A DNA stretch of 64,000 nucleotides from Pseudomonas purpurea (lineage in GTDB: Bacteria > Pseudomonadota > Gammaproteobacteria > Pseudomonadales > Pseudomonadaceae): NCBI RefSeq assembly GCF_039908635.1, contig NZ_CP150918.1, positions 4,046,001-4,110,000 of the forward strand, given 5' to 3'. Both the position numbers and the translations under genes were made by a program. This document shows, piece by piece, positions 8,282 to 17,043 of the stretch; positions within the stretch are counted from its first letter, which is position 1; each line of letters begins with the position of its first letter. The notes under the pieces are model-generated. The model was not told where the DNA came from. It worked only from the letters and a program-made list of their open reading frames with translations, and did not search any database.

Positions 8282-10375
8282 TTAGTCAGGCTTGCCATTG
8301 ACAACACCGGCGGTGTTATCGATCAGGCTTTTGGTTGCGGTTTGCAGGAACGACTCAAGTTTTTTCTTCATCTCGGCCGTTTGCGGTGCATCCGGGATGA
8401 TTTCGGAATGAGGGTTGGCCCCCAATTCGTAGGCATACATCTTCGGTGGCATTTCTTTTTCTTTAGGCAGCACCAGGATCCGGTCCGCGGTGATGATCGC
8501 GGTGGTCTGCTCGCTGCCCGATGGCTTGATCACGCCAAAACCGGTATCACCTTGCGGCAGGTTCAACAGGTCACGGCCCCAGCACTGATGGCGCACTTCA
8601 CCACCCAACCGGCCCATGATGGTCGGCACGATGTCGATCTGTGTGCCCACGGTGTGGTCGAGCTGACCGAATTTTTCCTGGATGCCCGGTGCAATCATCA
8701 ACATCGGTACGTTGAAGCGGCCCAAGTCCATTTCGGTGATCTGGCGCTCGTTGCCAAAACCATGGTCACCCACGATCACAAACAGGGTTTCCTTGAAGTA
8801 CGGCTCCTTACGGGCCTTTTCGAAGAATTGACCCAACGCCCAGTCGGCGTAGCGCATGGCCGTCAAATGCTCGTTCAAGCTACCGCGATCGGTGACTTTC
8901 TCGACCGGCAACGGTGTCGGCAAGGCGTACGGCGTGTGGTTGGACAGGGTTTGCAGCAACGCATAGAACGGCTTCTTGCCTTCGCGAGCCTTCAGCTCCT
9001 GCAAACCACGGTCGAACATGTCCTGGTCGGACACGCCCCACGTCGGGTCGGAGAACACCGGGTTGACGTAGTCGTTACGCCCGATGAAGTTGGTCATGCC
9101 CTGGTTGCTGAAGAAACCCGACTGGTTGTCCCAGGCGAAGTCGCCGTTGTAGACATACACGTCGTCGAACTTGCGCGCACTGAGCAACTGCGGCAGGCCG
9201 GACAGCTTATGGCTGCCTTCCGGGGTCTGCATCAGGTATTCGAAACCCGGCAGGTTCGGGAAGCACGCCATGGTGGCAAACATGCCCTGGTGGGTATGGG
9301 TGCCGTTGGAGAAGAAGCGGTCGAACAGCAGGCCTTCTTTCGACAGTTTGTCGAGGTACGGCGTGATGTTGCCAGGGCCACCCAGGGCGCCCACCGAGTG
9401 ACCGGCCATGCTTTCCATGAGGATCACGACAACGTTCTTGATCGGCAGGGTCTTGTCGGCCGGCGGCGTGTAGTCACGACGGACGGCAGCGATGTCGGCG
9501 TCTACCAGTTTCTCGTCCGGCATCACCAGCATGTCGCGCACGGTCTGCTGCGCCTGCTCCTGCGGGATCGTCGGCTTCCAGATGTTGTCGCGCTCTTCGG
9601 ACATGCGGCTCTTGGCCGCCGCGATCAGCGACAACGAGCCATTGAGGCCCAACTGGTTGGCGAAGTTCGAGTCGGTGGTGTAAACGTCACCCCAACGAAG
9701 TGGCGGGCCCTGACGCAAGGTGCCGCGAGCGGCCACCACGCAAATCAACAGGCACACCACGAACACGCCGATACGCGCATACCACGGCGCTACCTGACGG
9801 GTGCTGATGCTGCCACCGCTGAACGGGCCACGTGGCCGGGTCGCGCGGTCGGCGCCCTTGAACGCCAGGCTCAGCAGCCAGGTGCCCACGGCCCAGGCCA
9901 GCAGGTAACGCACCACCGGGAAACCGTACCAGAGCATGCTCATCACGGTTTTCGGGTCTTCCTTGACGTACTGGAAGACCAGGCCGTTGAGGCGCTGATG
10001 GAACTCGCGGTAGAAATCCATCTCCATCAGGCCAAGGAACAGCGCAATGCTCGAGACGACGGTCAACCAGAAGCGGAAGAAACCGCGCGCCGCCATTGCC
10101 CGCACGCTGAACAGCGCCAACAGCAACGGAATGCTCAGGTACACCACCAGGCGCAAGTCGAAGCGCAGGCCGTTGGCGAACGCTTCAACAAAGGTCGAGG
10201 CCGGGGTATTGAGGATCATCTCCCGGTTGTAGACCAGCAGCGCCACGCGCAATACCGAGAGCATCACCATGATGATCAGGGCGCACAGCAGCGTATAGGC
10301 CAGGTGCGATTTGACGGTCGGTTGCAGCAAGCGATTTGAAGCTCGCTGCTGATTCAGGGCGTCCGGGTTTGCCAT
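8282..10375 (-). CDS. LtaS-like phosphoglycerol transferase (sulfatase-fold membrane protein)
   Basis: 697 residues. The N-terminal third has about five membrane helices (about 26-50, 72-95, 103-120, 150-172, 202-216). A periplasmic alkaline phosphatase/sulfatase-superfamily domain follows. Metal and catalytic positions are visible: E321 in LMESMAGHS, the likely nucleophile threonine in SNGTHTHQG (T359), and D537-H538 in VGDHGFGN. Relatives transfer phosphoglycerol to lipoteichoic acid in Firmicutes and to periplasmic glucans (OpgB) or unknown acceptors in proteobacteria. The acceptor here is unknown. Monocistronic, with its own terminator; spermidine synthase lies upstream on the same strand. 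Confidence 0.85.
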   Translation of the reverse strand: MANPDALNQQRASNRLLQPTVKSHLAYTLLCALIIMVMLSVLRVALLVYNREMILNTPASTFVEAFANGLRFDLRLVVYLSIPLLLALFSVRAMAARGFFRFWLTVVSSIALFLGLMEMDFYREFHQRLNGLVFQYVKEDPKTVMSMLWYGFPVVRYLLAWAVGTWLLSLAFKGADRATRPRGPFSGGSISTRQVAPWYARIGVFVVCLLICVVAARGTLRQGPPLRWGDVYTTDSNFANQLGLNGSLSLIAAAKSRMSEERDNIWKPTIPQEQAQQTVRDMLVMPDEKLVDADIAAVRRDYTPPADKTLPIKNVVVILMESMAGHSVGALGGPGNITPYLDKLSKEGLLFDRFFSNGTHTHQGMFATMACFPNLPGFEYLMQTPEGSHKLSGLPQLLSARKFDDVYVYNGDFAWDNQSGFFSNQGMTNFIGRNDYVNPVFSDPTWGVSDQDMFDRGLQELKAREGKKPFYALLQTLSNHTPYALPTPLPVEKVTDRGSLNEHLTAMRYADWALGQFFEKARKEPYFKETLFVIVGDHGFGNERQITEMDLGRFNVPMLMIAPGIQEKFGQLDHTVGTQIDIVPTIMGRLGGEVRHQCWGRDLLNLPQGDTGFGVIKPSGSEQTTAIITADRILVLPKEKEMPPKMYAYELGANPHSEIIPDAPQTAEMKKKLESFLQTATKSLIDNTAGVVNGKPD

Positions 10376-10680
10376 GTCGTTTTAGGACCCATTGGAAGTT
10401 TAAGTTTCAAAGAAATTGCTGCGCCCTACCCTCTGATGACCACAACCTGGCCCGGGGTTTGCGCGGTGCGCAAATGTTGCACGATCGTTCACGGCATTGC
10501 CATTTATAACTGGCCGGGACTGGCAACGGTATCTTCCAGCCCTCTGGAACGCGGAACTGCATCAGGTGTAGCCCAAAAATCGGCGCTGGCGAATTGTCTT
10601 GGAGGGTTTGTGAAAATTTTGTGCAACGAATATCTGGAAACACAAAAAAGGGCCTTGCGGCCCTTTCTCATTGCAGGTGA
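10376..10680. other. Intergenic region between the LtaS-like gene and speE
   Basis: About 305 bases. The right end holds the speE terminator. The remainder should contain the promoter of the LtaS-like gene (minus strand), but I see no confident promoter or operator. Confidence 0.4.
10645..10667 (-). terminator. Rho-independent terminator of speE
   Basis: On the minus strand AAAGGGCC-GCAA-GGCCCTTT is followed by a T tract, starting about 14 bases after the speE stop codon. Confidence 0.88.
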
Positions 10681-11556
10681 TCAGTCGTTGCTTGGTTTGT
10701 TCACGGCTTGCAATACGTATTGTGGCAAGGCGAAGGCGCCTATGTGGATTTCCGGGTTGTAGTAGCGCGTGATGATGCCGCTGCCGGCAAACCGCTGGCT
10801 CAGGGTTTCGCGGGACAGTTTGCGGTACGCCGTGTTGGTCGCGCCCCAGGCAAAGGTCATCGCGCCGCCGATGTAGGTTGGCACCGCAGCCTGGTAGAAG
10901 TGCCAGTCCGGGAACAGGCTGCGCAGGCGCCCGGCGGTGGTTTTAACTTCTTCGATCTGCATGAACGGCGTGCCGTTCTGGGTCACCAGGATGCCGCCTT
11001 CGTTCAGGCAGCGGTGGCACGCCTGGTAGAAGTTCTCCGAGAACAGCACTTCACCCGGCCCGATCGGGTCGGTGGAGTCGGAGATGATCACGTCGAATTT
11101 TTCCTGAGTGGTGGCGACGAAACGCATGCCGTCGTCGATCACCAGGTTCAGGCGGGGGTCATCGAACGCTCCCTTGGAGTGGTTCGGCAGGAATTCCTTG
11201 CACATGTCGACCACGGTGCCGTCGATTTCGACCATGGTGATGTGTTCGATGCTGCGGTGCTTGGCCACTTCGCGCAGCATGCCGCCGTCGCCACCGCCGA
11301 TGATCAACACGCGCTTGGCGGTGCCATGGGCCAGGATCGGCACATGGGTGAGCATCTCGTGGTAGATGAATTCGTCGGCTTCGGTGGTCTGGATCACGCC
11401 GTCCAGTGCCATGACCCGGCCCATGCGCGGGTTTTCGAAGATCACCAGGTGCTGGTGCTCGGTGCGCACTTCGTGCAGCAGTTTTTCCATGCGAAAACGC
11501 TGGCCGTAGCCTTCGTAGAGGGTTTCCAGGTACTCGCTGGTCTTGGTGGTGCTCAT
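10681..11556 (-). CDS. speE: Polyamine aminopropyltransferase (spermidine synthase)
   Basis: 291 residues. It transfers the aminopropyl group of decarboxylated SAM to putrescine, giving spermidine and methylthioadenosine. Visible motifs are the gate region [12 protein letters not shown], the Rossmann motif [13 protein letters not shown], the acidic [11 protein letters not shown], and [14 protein letters not shown], which carries the catalytic and substrate-binding aspartates. The ATG at 11556 ([18 protein letters not shown]) has GGAG nine bases upstream and fits the family; the ten extra upstream codons are not needed. Its by-product MTA is recycled by the methionine salvage pathway, three genes of which lie at 17-19 kb. 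Confidence 0.96.
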   Translation of the reverse strand: MSTTKTSEYLETLYEGYGQRFRMEKLLHEVRTEHQHLVIFENPRMGRVMALDGVIQTTEADEFIYHEMLTHVPILAHGTAKRVLIIGGGDGGMLREVAKHRSIEHITMVEIDGTVVDMCKEFLPNHSKGAFDDPRLNLVIDDGMRFVATTQEKFDVIISDSTDPIGPGEVLFSENFYQACHRCLNEGGILVTQNGTPFMQIEEVKTTAGRLRSLFPDWHFYQAAVPTYIGGAMTFAWGATNTAYRKLSRETLSQRFAGSGIITRYYNPEIHIGAFALPQYVLQAVNKPSND

Positions 11557-11730
11557 GGGAAGTGCTCCGGTGAGTGCGGGTGGCAACGGACGGTTACCCG
11601 CCCATGATGGTCATTCGCAGGCACAAGGCAGGCGATTGACCAAGGAAAGGCGCGCATTCTACGTCGCCGGACATGACAGGTCGAACCTTCTGGCTCTATC
11701 TTTACGCCAGACCACCGCCGGAGCCTCACG

Positions 11731-12204
11731 ATGTTTTACCGCTACCACCCAAGCCCCATCGGGCCACTGCTGCTGGCCGGGGATGAACAGGGCCTGCGCC
11801 TGCTGTACATGGACAGCCACCCGCGCTGGACGCCCGATGATCAGTGGGTTGAGGGCGGACGGGAGCTCGATACCGTCTGTCGGCAACTGGATGAATATTT
11901 CGAAGGTAACCGCGAAGTCTTCGACCTGCGCCTGGCGCCTCAAGGCACGGCGTTCCAGCAACAGGTGTGGCAGGCGTTGCAACGCATTCCCTACGGCCGC
12001 ACCTGGAGCTACGCGGAACTTGCGCTGCACATCGACAACCCCAAGGCGATCCGCGCAGTCGGGACCGCCAATGGCGCCAATCCGATTTCGATCATCATCC
12101 CCTGCCACCGCGTGATCGGCAGCAATGGCACCCTCACCGGTTACGCCGGTGGCCTGGCGCGCAAACAAGCGCTGCTGGAGCTTGAAGGGGTATGGCTGAT
12201 TTGA
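11731..12204 (+). CDS. ogt: Methylated-DNA-[protein]-cysteine S-methyltransferase
   Basis: 157 residues. A suicide repair protein that takes the alkyl group from O6-methylguanine or O4-methylthymine onto its active-site cysteine, C125 in IPCHRVIG. The HTH-containing AdaB/Ogt C-terminal domain starts at about residue 72 (GTAFQQQVWQALQRIPYG). There is no Ada N-terminal regulatory domain. The frame is clean, with the start at MFYRYHPSPIGPLLLAGD. Divergent from speE, with 174 bases between the starts. Confidence 0.95.
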   Translation: MFYRYHPSPIGPLLLAGDEQGLRLLYMDSHPRWTPDDQWVEGGRELDTVCRQLDEYFEGNREVFDLRLAPQGTAFQQQVWQALQRIPYGRTWSYAELALHIDNPKAIRAVGTANGANPISIIIPCHRVIGSNGTLTGYAGGLARKQALLELEGVWLI

Positions 12205-12210
12205 GCGACG

Positions 12211-12402
12211 TTACAGCCGCACGTTGCCCCGTGGCCCGGCGATGGCCCAGATAATCAGCCCCAGCACCGGCAGCAAGGCGATCAACAGCACCCAGATGAT
12301 CTTCATCCCGGTGTCTGCGCCACTTTTCAGTACATTGATGATGGCCCAGATATCCAGCACGAGAATAATCAGACCGATCAGGCCGTTGAACGTAGTGCCC
12401 AT
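12211..12402 (-). CDS. Small PLDc_N-type membrane protein
   Basis: 63 residues with two hydrophobic segments (about 8-24 and 36-56), the second followed by AGPRGNVRL. The order I-x-D-x-W-A-I and the end LPVLGLIIWAIAGPR are typical of the PLDc_N domain, the membrane anchor found at the N-terminus of cardiolipin synthases and also as stand-alone small proteins. No phospholipase domain is attached. The ATG with GGGGAG seven bases upstream is chosen over one five codons earlier. Confidence 0.8.
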   Translation of the reverse strand: MGTTFNGLIGLIILVLDIWAIINVLKSGADTGMKIIWVLLIALLPVLGLIIWAIAGPRGNVRL

Positions 12403-12475
12403 GATGTCGCTCCCCAATGATGGTGTGCAGTCTTAGGATAGTCGGGCCTGATCGGGGTTCCGTTTTTTTGCGGTC

Positions 12476-13006
12476 TTAAACGTGGATCGCCACTTTCAGC
12501 GCTTCCAGAGACGGTGCGGCGGCAATACCGACCTCGGCGCACAGCGCCAGCACGCGCGGCACGTCGTTGCCGTAGACCAGCACGGCCTGGATTTCGTCAT
12601 CGAGCAACTGGCTGAAGTTCATCAGCACATAACCACCGTTCTCCGGGTTCATGCTGCCCAACTGGATCTGGATGCGGTTGAGCGCCGTCAGGGCTTCGGT
12701 CTTGGCCAGTTGCTTGGGTTTGATGTTGAACGCCACGCCCGGCCCGAACGATGCAACGATCTGGGCGAACAGGTCCATGTAGGTGTCGGCCTGGAACAGC
12801 ACGGTTTCCGGCAGGCTGCCGACGACGACCCACTCACCCAACGGAATCGGAAAAGTGTCGTCGTAGTTGATGTCCGGGTTAGCGGCCAAAAAAGCCACAG
12901 GGTCGGCATAAGCCTGCGCCGCTTCGTCGGCGACCTGCACGATTTGCGCCTCGTCCATGCAGCCGGAGCTGATTTTGCTGATGAGTTCGACGAGTGCGGC
13001 TTTCAT
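12476..13006 (-). CDS. Conserved hypothetical protein
   Basis: 176 residues, acidic and soluble, with no signal peptide or membrane segment. Not recognised. It begins with a helical segment (MKAALVELISKISSGCMDEAQIVQVADEA). A mixed region rich in hydrophobic strands follows, and the C-terminus (LALCAEVGIAAAPSLEALKVAIHV) looks like an alpha/beta turn. The ATG at 13006 has AGGA about nine bases upstream; the longer frame runs back into a REP element and is rejected. It follows the ankyrin gene on the same strand, but a REP pair separates them. Confidence 0.7.
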   Translation of the reverse strand: MKAALVELISKISSGCMDEAQIVQVADEAAQAYADPVAFLAANPDINYDDTFPIPLGEWVVVGSLPETVLFQADTYMDLFAQIVASFGPGVAFNIKPKQLAKTEALTALNRIQIQLGSMNPENGGYVLMNFSQLLDDEIQAVLVYGNDVPRVLALCAEVGIAAAPSLEALKVAIHV

Positions 13007-13090
13007 GGGGGCGGATCCTGTAGCGAGGGAATTTTGAGGGCGCGAAGGATAGCGCATTCGCGAAGGGATACCGAGCCCGAGGTCAAGCGC

Positions 13091-13232
13091 AACCCTGTGG
13101 CGAGGGAGCTTGCTCCCGCTCGGCTGCGAAGCAGTCGTGATCCAGAGTACTCGGAGTATCAGATACAAATGGGTTTCAGGATTCAGGGCCGCTTCGCGCC
13201 CCAGCGGGAGCAAGCTCCCTCGCCACAGGGTT
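13091..13232. repeat. Paired REP element (BIME/REPIN type)
   Basis: Two inverted copies of a REP whose core is TGTGGCGAGGGAGCTTGCTC. The outer 30 bases on each side are perfect reverse complements, enclosing about 80 bases. The same type recurs at 23268, 35295 and 52384. Confidence 0.92.
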
Positions 13233-13237
13233 CGTGA

Positions 13238-13756
13238 TCAGCCGAGCAGCTTCTGCAACTGTGCCGTGGTGTCGACGGCTCCCATGGTTTTTGCGGCATC
13301 CAGGGCAGATACACCGTTGGCGTCCAGGGCCTTGGGGTTGGCGCCCTTGCTGACCAGGTAGTCGACAATGGCGGTGCGGTTGAACATTGCCGCCATCATC
13401 AGTGCGGTACGACCATCAAAGGATGAACCCTCAACTTCGGCACCACCCTCGACCAGCGTCTTGACCACTTCAAGATCACCCTTGAATGCCGCGCCGGCAA
13501 TCGGGCTCTGGCCGTTGTCGTTACGGATTTCCGGGTCGGCCTTGTGCTCCAGCAGCACCTTCACCGCATCGACATGGCCATGGTAGGCCGCCAGCATCAA
13601 CAAGGTGTCGCCCTTGTGATTGCGCAGGTTCGGCGGCAAGCCTTTGCTGAGCAGCGCGGCCAGCATGGCGGCATCGCCGTCGCGGGCCTTGTTGAATACC
13701 TGCTCGGCAAACTCCGCAGCTTCTTCCGGGGTCATCTGGCGGTTGTTGTCTGTCAT
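13238..13756 (-). CDS. Ankyrin repeat protein
   Basis: 172 residues with about four consecutive ankyrin repeats from residue 15 to 165. Typical pieces are GDTLLMLAAYHGHVDAVKVLL, NGQSPIAGAAFKGDLEVVKTLV and GRTALMMAAMFNRTAIVDYLV. It has no signal peptide, so it is probably a cytoplasmic protein-binding module. Partner unknown. GGAG six bases before the ATG supports this start (MTDNNRQMTPEEAAEF). The acyl-CoA synthetase gene upstream on the same strand ends at 13853, about 95 bases away. Confidence 0.88.
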   Translation of the reverse strand: MTDNNRQMTPEEAAEFAEQVFNKARDGDAAMLAALLSKGLPPNLRNHKGDTLLMLAAYHGHVDAVKVLLEHKADPEIRNDNGQSPIAGAAFKGDLEVVKTLVEGGAEVEGSSFDGRTALMMAAMFNRTAIVDYLVSKGANPKALDANGVSALDAAKTMGAVDTTAQLQKLLG

Positions 13757-13852
13757 TGGGGGCTCCACTTTCGGTCAATCGCAAAGCCGCTAGTTTCCCG
13801 AGCGGCTTTGGGTGTGTCACTCCTTTTTTCTCTGGGGCGGCGATAGCCAAAA

Positions 13853-15691
13853 TCAATAACGGAACTTGCCGTCATGGATATCTGCCAGCACCTGCTCGGT
13901 GACCTGGACGTAGGTGTGCGAACCGGGCAGCCAGGCGTAGATAGGGTCATCGCCGGTTTTGCCGGGGTCGAACGCTTCGTCCTTAAGCCTGGTTTTCTGG
14001 TATTTGAAGGTCCCGGTGGTCTCCATCTTGACCTTCACTCGCAGAAACAACGGCACCGCATAAGCCGGCATCTGCTGGCGTGCAAAACTCAGCAGCTCGC
14101 TGAAATCCAGTGTTGCCAGCGACTCCGCCGGCGTAATGGCCGCCATCCCGGCGCGGCCATTGGTGTTGCTGATTTCCACGCCATAGGCCACGACTTCGGC
14201 GATGTGCGGGTGCTGCAAGAGGATGTTTTCAACTTCGGTGGTCGAGACGTTCTCACCCTTCCAGCGGTAGGTATCGCCCAGGCGATCAACGAATTGGGCG
14301 TGCCCGAAACCGATGTTTCGCAGCAAGTCGCCGGTATTGAAGTAGCGGTCACCCTTTTCGAAAACATCGTGGAGCACCACTTTTTCGGTCTTCTGCGGGT
14401 CGGTGTAGCCGTCCAGCGGCGCCTTGTCGTCGATTTTCGCCAGTAACAAACCCTGCTGGCCCTTGCCGACTTTCTGCATGAAACCCTGGCTGTTGCGCAC
14501 GGGCGCGCAGCTGTCGTGAGCGTATTCCACCAGTTCCCAGGACATCAGCGAAAAACCGATGGTGTGGTCGAAATTGAGCATGTTGGTAAACCCGATATTG
14601 CCGTCGCTGGCGGCGTACAGCTCACAGATGTGGTTGACCGCAAAACGCTGCTTGAAGGTGCTCCATACACCGGGACGCAAACCGTTGCCGATCATCTTCA
14701 CCACGCTGTTATCCGCATCGTCTGCACTGGGTGGCTGATCGATCAGGTAGCGGCACAATTCGCCCACGTAGCCGATGGTCGTGGCGCGGTATCTACGGGC
14801 ATCGTTCCAGAATTGGCTGGCGCTGAACTTGCGCCGTATGGCGAACCCCGAAGCCCCGACAATCGCCGAGCCCCAGCACACGCACAGCCCCGTGGCGTGG
14901 TACAGCGGCAAGGTGCAATACACGACATCCTCGGGGCGCATATCCAGGGCGATCAAGCCGAAAATGCTCGAGGTCCGCATCCAGCGCCCATGCTTGAACA
15001 CCCCGGCCTTGGGCAACCCGGTGGTGCCCGAGGTGTAGATATAGAAGCAAGGGTCATCGAGGTAGACCCGCTGGGTACTCGCGGGATTGTCGGCAGACGC
15101 GTCGCTACTGGCGGCCATCAGGTTGATGAACCCGGTCGGCGCGGTGCCAGGGTCGCGGGTTGTGTCCTGATCGGCGACGAACCATGTTCGCGTCGGCTCG
15201 ATGGCGACCTGCTCGCGAATCGCCGTGTACGCGTCCACCAGTTCCGCCCCCACGACAATCGCCACCGGCGTCACCAGGTTGAGGCTATGCACGAGCGCCT
15301 GCTGGGTTTGCGAGGTATTGAGCATGGCGCTGACCGCACCGACCTTGGCCACCGCCAGCACCGTGACCAGCAGCTCAGGGCGGTTCTCGATGAAGATCCC
15401 GACCACGTCGCCCTTGCCGATGCCTTGAGCCATCAGGTGATGAGCAATGCGATTGGCCCACTGATTGACCTGGGTGTAACTGAGCACCACATCGCCCTGC
15501 AACAGGGCAGGCCCATCGGGGTTGCGCAACGTGGATTGCTCGAAATACCACCCCAGCCCGCAAGGCTGGTCGGGCTTCTTGACGTTGGCGCTTTTCAGGC
15601 CCCTGACCACCCGTGGCAGGGCCTTGGCCATGGACGGCAACTTACGGAGCATCATGCCCCAGGTAATCATGTCGTGCGGTGTGCGACTCAT
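13853..15691 (-). CDS. Long-chain acyl-CoA synthetase (FATP/VLACS-like)
   Basis: 612 residues of the ANL superfamily, which activates fatty acids with ATP to acyl-AMP and then acyl-CoA. The P-loop-like AMP-binding signature YIYTSGTTGLPKAG is clear. The later motif GDLLRNIGFGHAQFVDRLGD and the hinge WKGENVSTTEVENIL identify the fatty acid transport protein/very-long-chain synthetase branch rather than FadD. The N-terminal region (MLRKLPSMAKALPRVVRGLK) is basic and may associate with the membrane. The ATG with GGGAG seven bases upstream is used; the frame is open for 114 codons further but without family similarity. Confidence 0.88.
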   Translation of the reverse strand: MSRTPHDMITWGMMLRKLPSMAKALPRVVRGLKSANVKKPDQPCGLGWYFEQSTLRNPDGPALLQGDVVLSYTQVNQWANRIAHHLMAQGIGKGDVVGIFIENRPELLVTVLAVAKVGAVSAMLNTSQTQQALVHSLNLVTPVAIVVGAELVDAYTAIREQVAIEPTRTWFVADQDTTRDPGTAPTGFINLMAASSDASADNPASTQRVYLDDPCFYIYTSGTTGLPKAGVFKHGRWMRTSSIFGLIALDMRPEDVVYCTLPLYHATGLCVCWGSAIVGASGFAIRRKFSASQFWNDARRYRATTIGYVGELCRYLIDQPPSADDADNSVVKMIGNGLRPGVWSTFKQRFAVNHICELYAASDGNIGFTNMLNFDHTIGFSLMSWELVEYAHDSCAPVRNSQGFMQKVGKGQQGLLLAKIDDKAPLDGYTDPQKTEKVVLHDVFEKGDRYFNTGDLLRNIGFGHAQFVDRLGDTYRWKGENVSTTEVENILLQHPHIAEVVAYGVEISNTNGRAGMAAITPAESLATLDFSELLSFARQQMPAYAVPLFLRVKVKMETTGTFKYQKTRLKDEAFDPGKTGDDPIYAWLPGSHTYVQVTEQVLADIHDGKFRY

Positions 15692-16011
15692 GGTTGCTCC
15701 CGTTCGGCCCAACCTTGGGGCCTGGTTTTTATTGTCGGGCGAACATGCTGTGCTCGGTGTTCTGTGCAACTTCATCCATGTATGAGGGACGACCGTGTTC
15801 CTCTCGTTAGAGATGCGCAAATTGGAAAAACGAGCATTGGGACAGGTCGAAAAGTACGTCAGGGGCTCTGACGCTGTACATGCGGTTTTTGAAATGATTT
15901 GTATCCGGGGAGCGGGCCGGTTTTTATCCGCCGCTTGCCCCTGTTTCTGCGCCGCAGGGCGTCCAGGCACGCCAGGGCAACGGCTGAAACAGCGGCATCC
16001 ATTCCCGCAAA

Positions 16012-16047
16012 ATGCAGGATGCACGATGGCCATTCATGCAAAATGCA
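16012..16047 (+). promoter_or_regulatory. Two TGCA-N3-TGCA elements, candidate upstream activator sites
   Basis: ATGCAGGATGCA at 16012-16023 and ATGCAAAATGCA at 16036-16047 repeat the same layout 24 bases apart. Both lie 65-100 bases upstream of the -24/-12 element, the normal place for an enhancer-binding protein. Which protein binds is unknown. Confidence 0.5.
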
Positions 16048-16112
16048 CGAAAGCGAATATTCACTAAACTTATAACGTACTGATAAACAAGGATATTTTA
16101 AAAACAGGATAC

Positions 16113-16128
16113 TGGCACAATCACTGCA
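16113..16128 (+). promoter_or_regulatory. Sigma-54 (RpoN) type -24/-12 promoter
   Basis: TGGCACAATCACTGCA matches the consensus TGGCAC-N5-TTGCA at all but one base and keeps the exact GG-N10-GC spacing. It lies 45 bases before the DUF3509 start codon. Confidence 0.7.
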
Positions 16129-16173
16129 CCTATCACCCCATGCTGCACATAAGCACTCACGGAGTTGATAGAC

Positions 16174-16452
16174 ATGAATCTGATCCAGGAAAAGTTTTCG
16201 TCCCTGTTCTCCCACTTCGACGTCACCACTCAGGCACGGCCTGACGGCGGTATTTTGCTGACGCTGCGCAGCACCGAAGGCAAGGTGTTCAAACGCTCGA
16301 TCTCCTACGCGCAGTTGCATGCCGGCGACCAGTTGTCGTGGGTGATCAGCGCCATCCGCCGTGACCTGGCGGAACAAGCCAGCGAGTTGCCGCAGATCTC
16401 CATGCTGCAAAGCCAACAACGCTTTGCCCTGCCGACCTACCACTCGGCCTGA
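16174..16452 (+). CDS. DUF3509 protein
   Basis: 92 residues matching the small DUF3509 family found in pseudomonads. It starts MNLIQEKFSSLFSHFDVTTQ, and the conserved middle part reads FKRSISYAQLHAGDQLSWVI followed by AIRRDL. No membrane segment or catalytic motif is present. Function unknown. GGAG lies nine bases before the ATG, which is preferred over an upstream TTG. The -24/-12 promoter immediately upstream suggests RpoN control. Confidence 0.8.
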   Translation: MNLIQEKFSSLFSHFDVTTQARPDGGILLTLRSTEGKVFKRSISYAQLHAGDQLSWVISAIRRDLAEQASELPQISMLQSQQRFALPTYHSA

Positions 16453-16511
16453 GCCCAGCTGCCCGCACCTTCAGGCCGTGCACGCCATCGCGCTGCACGG
16501 CCTGAGGCGTT

Positions 16512-16778
16512 TCAGCCCAACAATCCCCGGTTGACCGCTTCACCCACTGCCTGTGCCCGATTGCTCACCTGCAGCTTGGTGTAGATGTTGCTCAGGTGGA
16601 ACTTCACCGTCGCCTCTGAAATGGCCTTGATCACGCTGATTTCCCATACGGTTTTCCCGGCCTTGGCCCAGCGCAGGATTTCCAGTTCCTTCTCACTCAG
16701 GGGTTTGCCCGTAGCGTCCGGGCGCAGCCGTTTCGGCGGTTTCGACACAGGCCCCGCCACGGGGGGTACTGTTTTCAT
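16512..16778 (-). CDS. Solo LuxR-type HTH protein without sensor domain
   Basis: 88 residues: a 25-residue basic/proline-rich leader and a complete LuxR/GerE DNA-binding domain (LSEKELEILRWAKAGKTVWE, then ISEATVKFHLSNIYTKLQVS, ending NRAQAVGEAVNRGLLG). Acyl-homoserine-lactone-binding or receiver domains are absent. It has its own start signal (GGGAG close to the ATG), so it does not look like a recently truncated gene. The HTH wording (WAKAGKTVWEI) resembles that of quorum-sensing LuxR proteins. It could bind DNA constitutively or compete with full-length LuxR proteins. No luxI gene is in the window. Confidence 0.82.
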   Translation of the reverse strand: MKTVPPVAGPVSKPPKRLRPDATGKPLSEKELEILRWAKAGKTVWEISVIKAISEATVKFHLSNIYTKLQVSNRAQAVGEAVNRGLLG

Positions 16779-16997
16779 CCTGCTCCCTCTCCCTCATGAA
16801 ACCGCGGCACTGCCCTGTGCCCAGTGCGGTGCAGACCGGCAAATACTTCGAGACCAAAGAGTTACACAGGCGAAAGATTAAACAAGTCGGGAAAGTGACA
16901 AACAGGGATGGACGACTTACCAACAGGCAACGTCCTACATGTCCTACAGACGGCAAATCCATTGTGAACAGGTGGACGTTTACAGACCGTGTAGGCT

Positions 16998-17037
16998 GCG
17001 ACTGACACACGACGGTAGGCCGTCATCTGTCAGTCGC
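16998..17037. other. Hairpin downstream of mtnC
   Basis: GCGACTGACA and TGTCAGTCGC form a ten-base perfect outer stem, and GACGG/CCGTC form an inner stem separated by a symmetric three-base mismatch. It begins seven bases after the mtnC stop. No T tract follows, so it may be a terminator helped by other factors or an mRNA 3' end stabiliser. Confidence 0.55.
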
Positions 17038-17043
17038 TGTGCG

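Larger units (their letters stand above)
15692..16173. other. Intergenic promoter region of the acyl-CoA synthetase and DUF3509 genes
   Basis: 482 bases with no credible gene. The right half is AT-rich and carries two TGCA-N3-TGCA elements and a -24/-12 promoter, annotated separately. Confidence 0.6.

Noticed and set aside
8138..10339. 733-codon open frame antisense to the LtaS-like gene
   Set aside because: His/Gln/Arg-rich translation without domains, fully covered by a gene with clear catalytic motifs.
13091..13232. CRISPR array
   Set aside because: The repeats are inverted pairs of REP type, not regularly spaced direct repeats, and there are no cas genes.
16925..16997. Operator formed by tandem GTCCTACA copies and an imperfect CCTACA/TGTAGG inverted repeat upstream of the solo LuxR gene
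   Set aside because: The arms are short, imperfect and far apart, and there is no second location for comparison.
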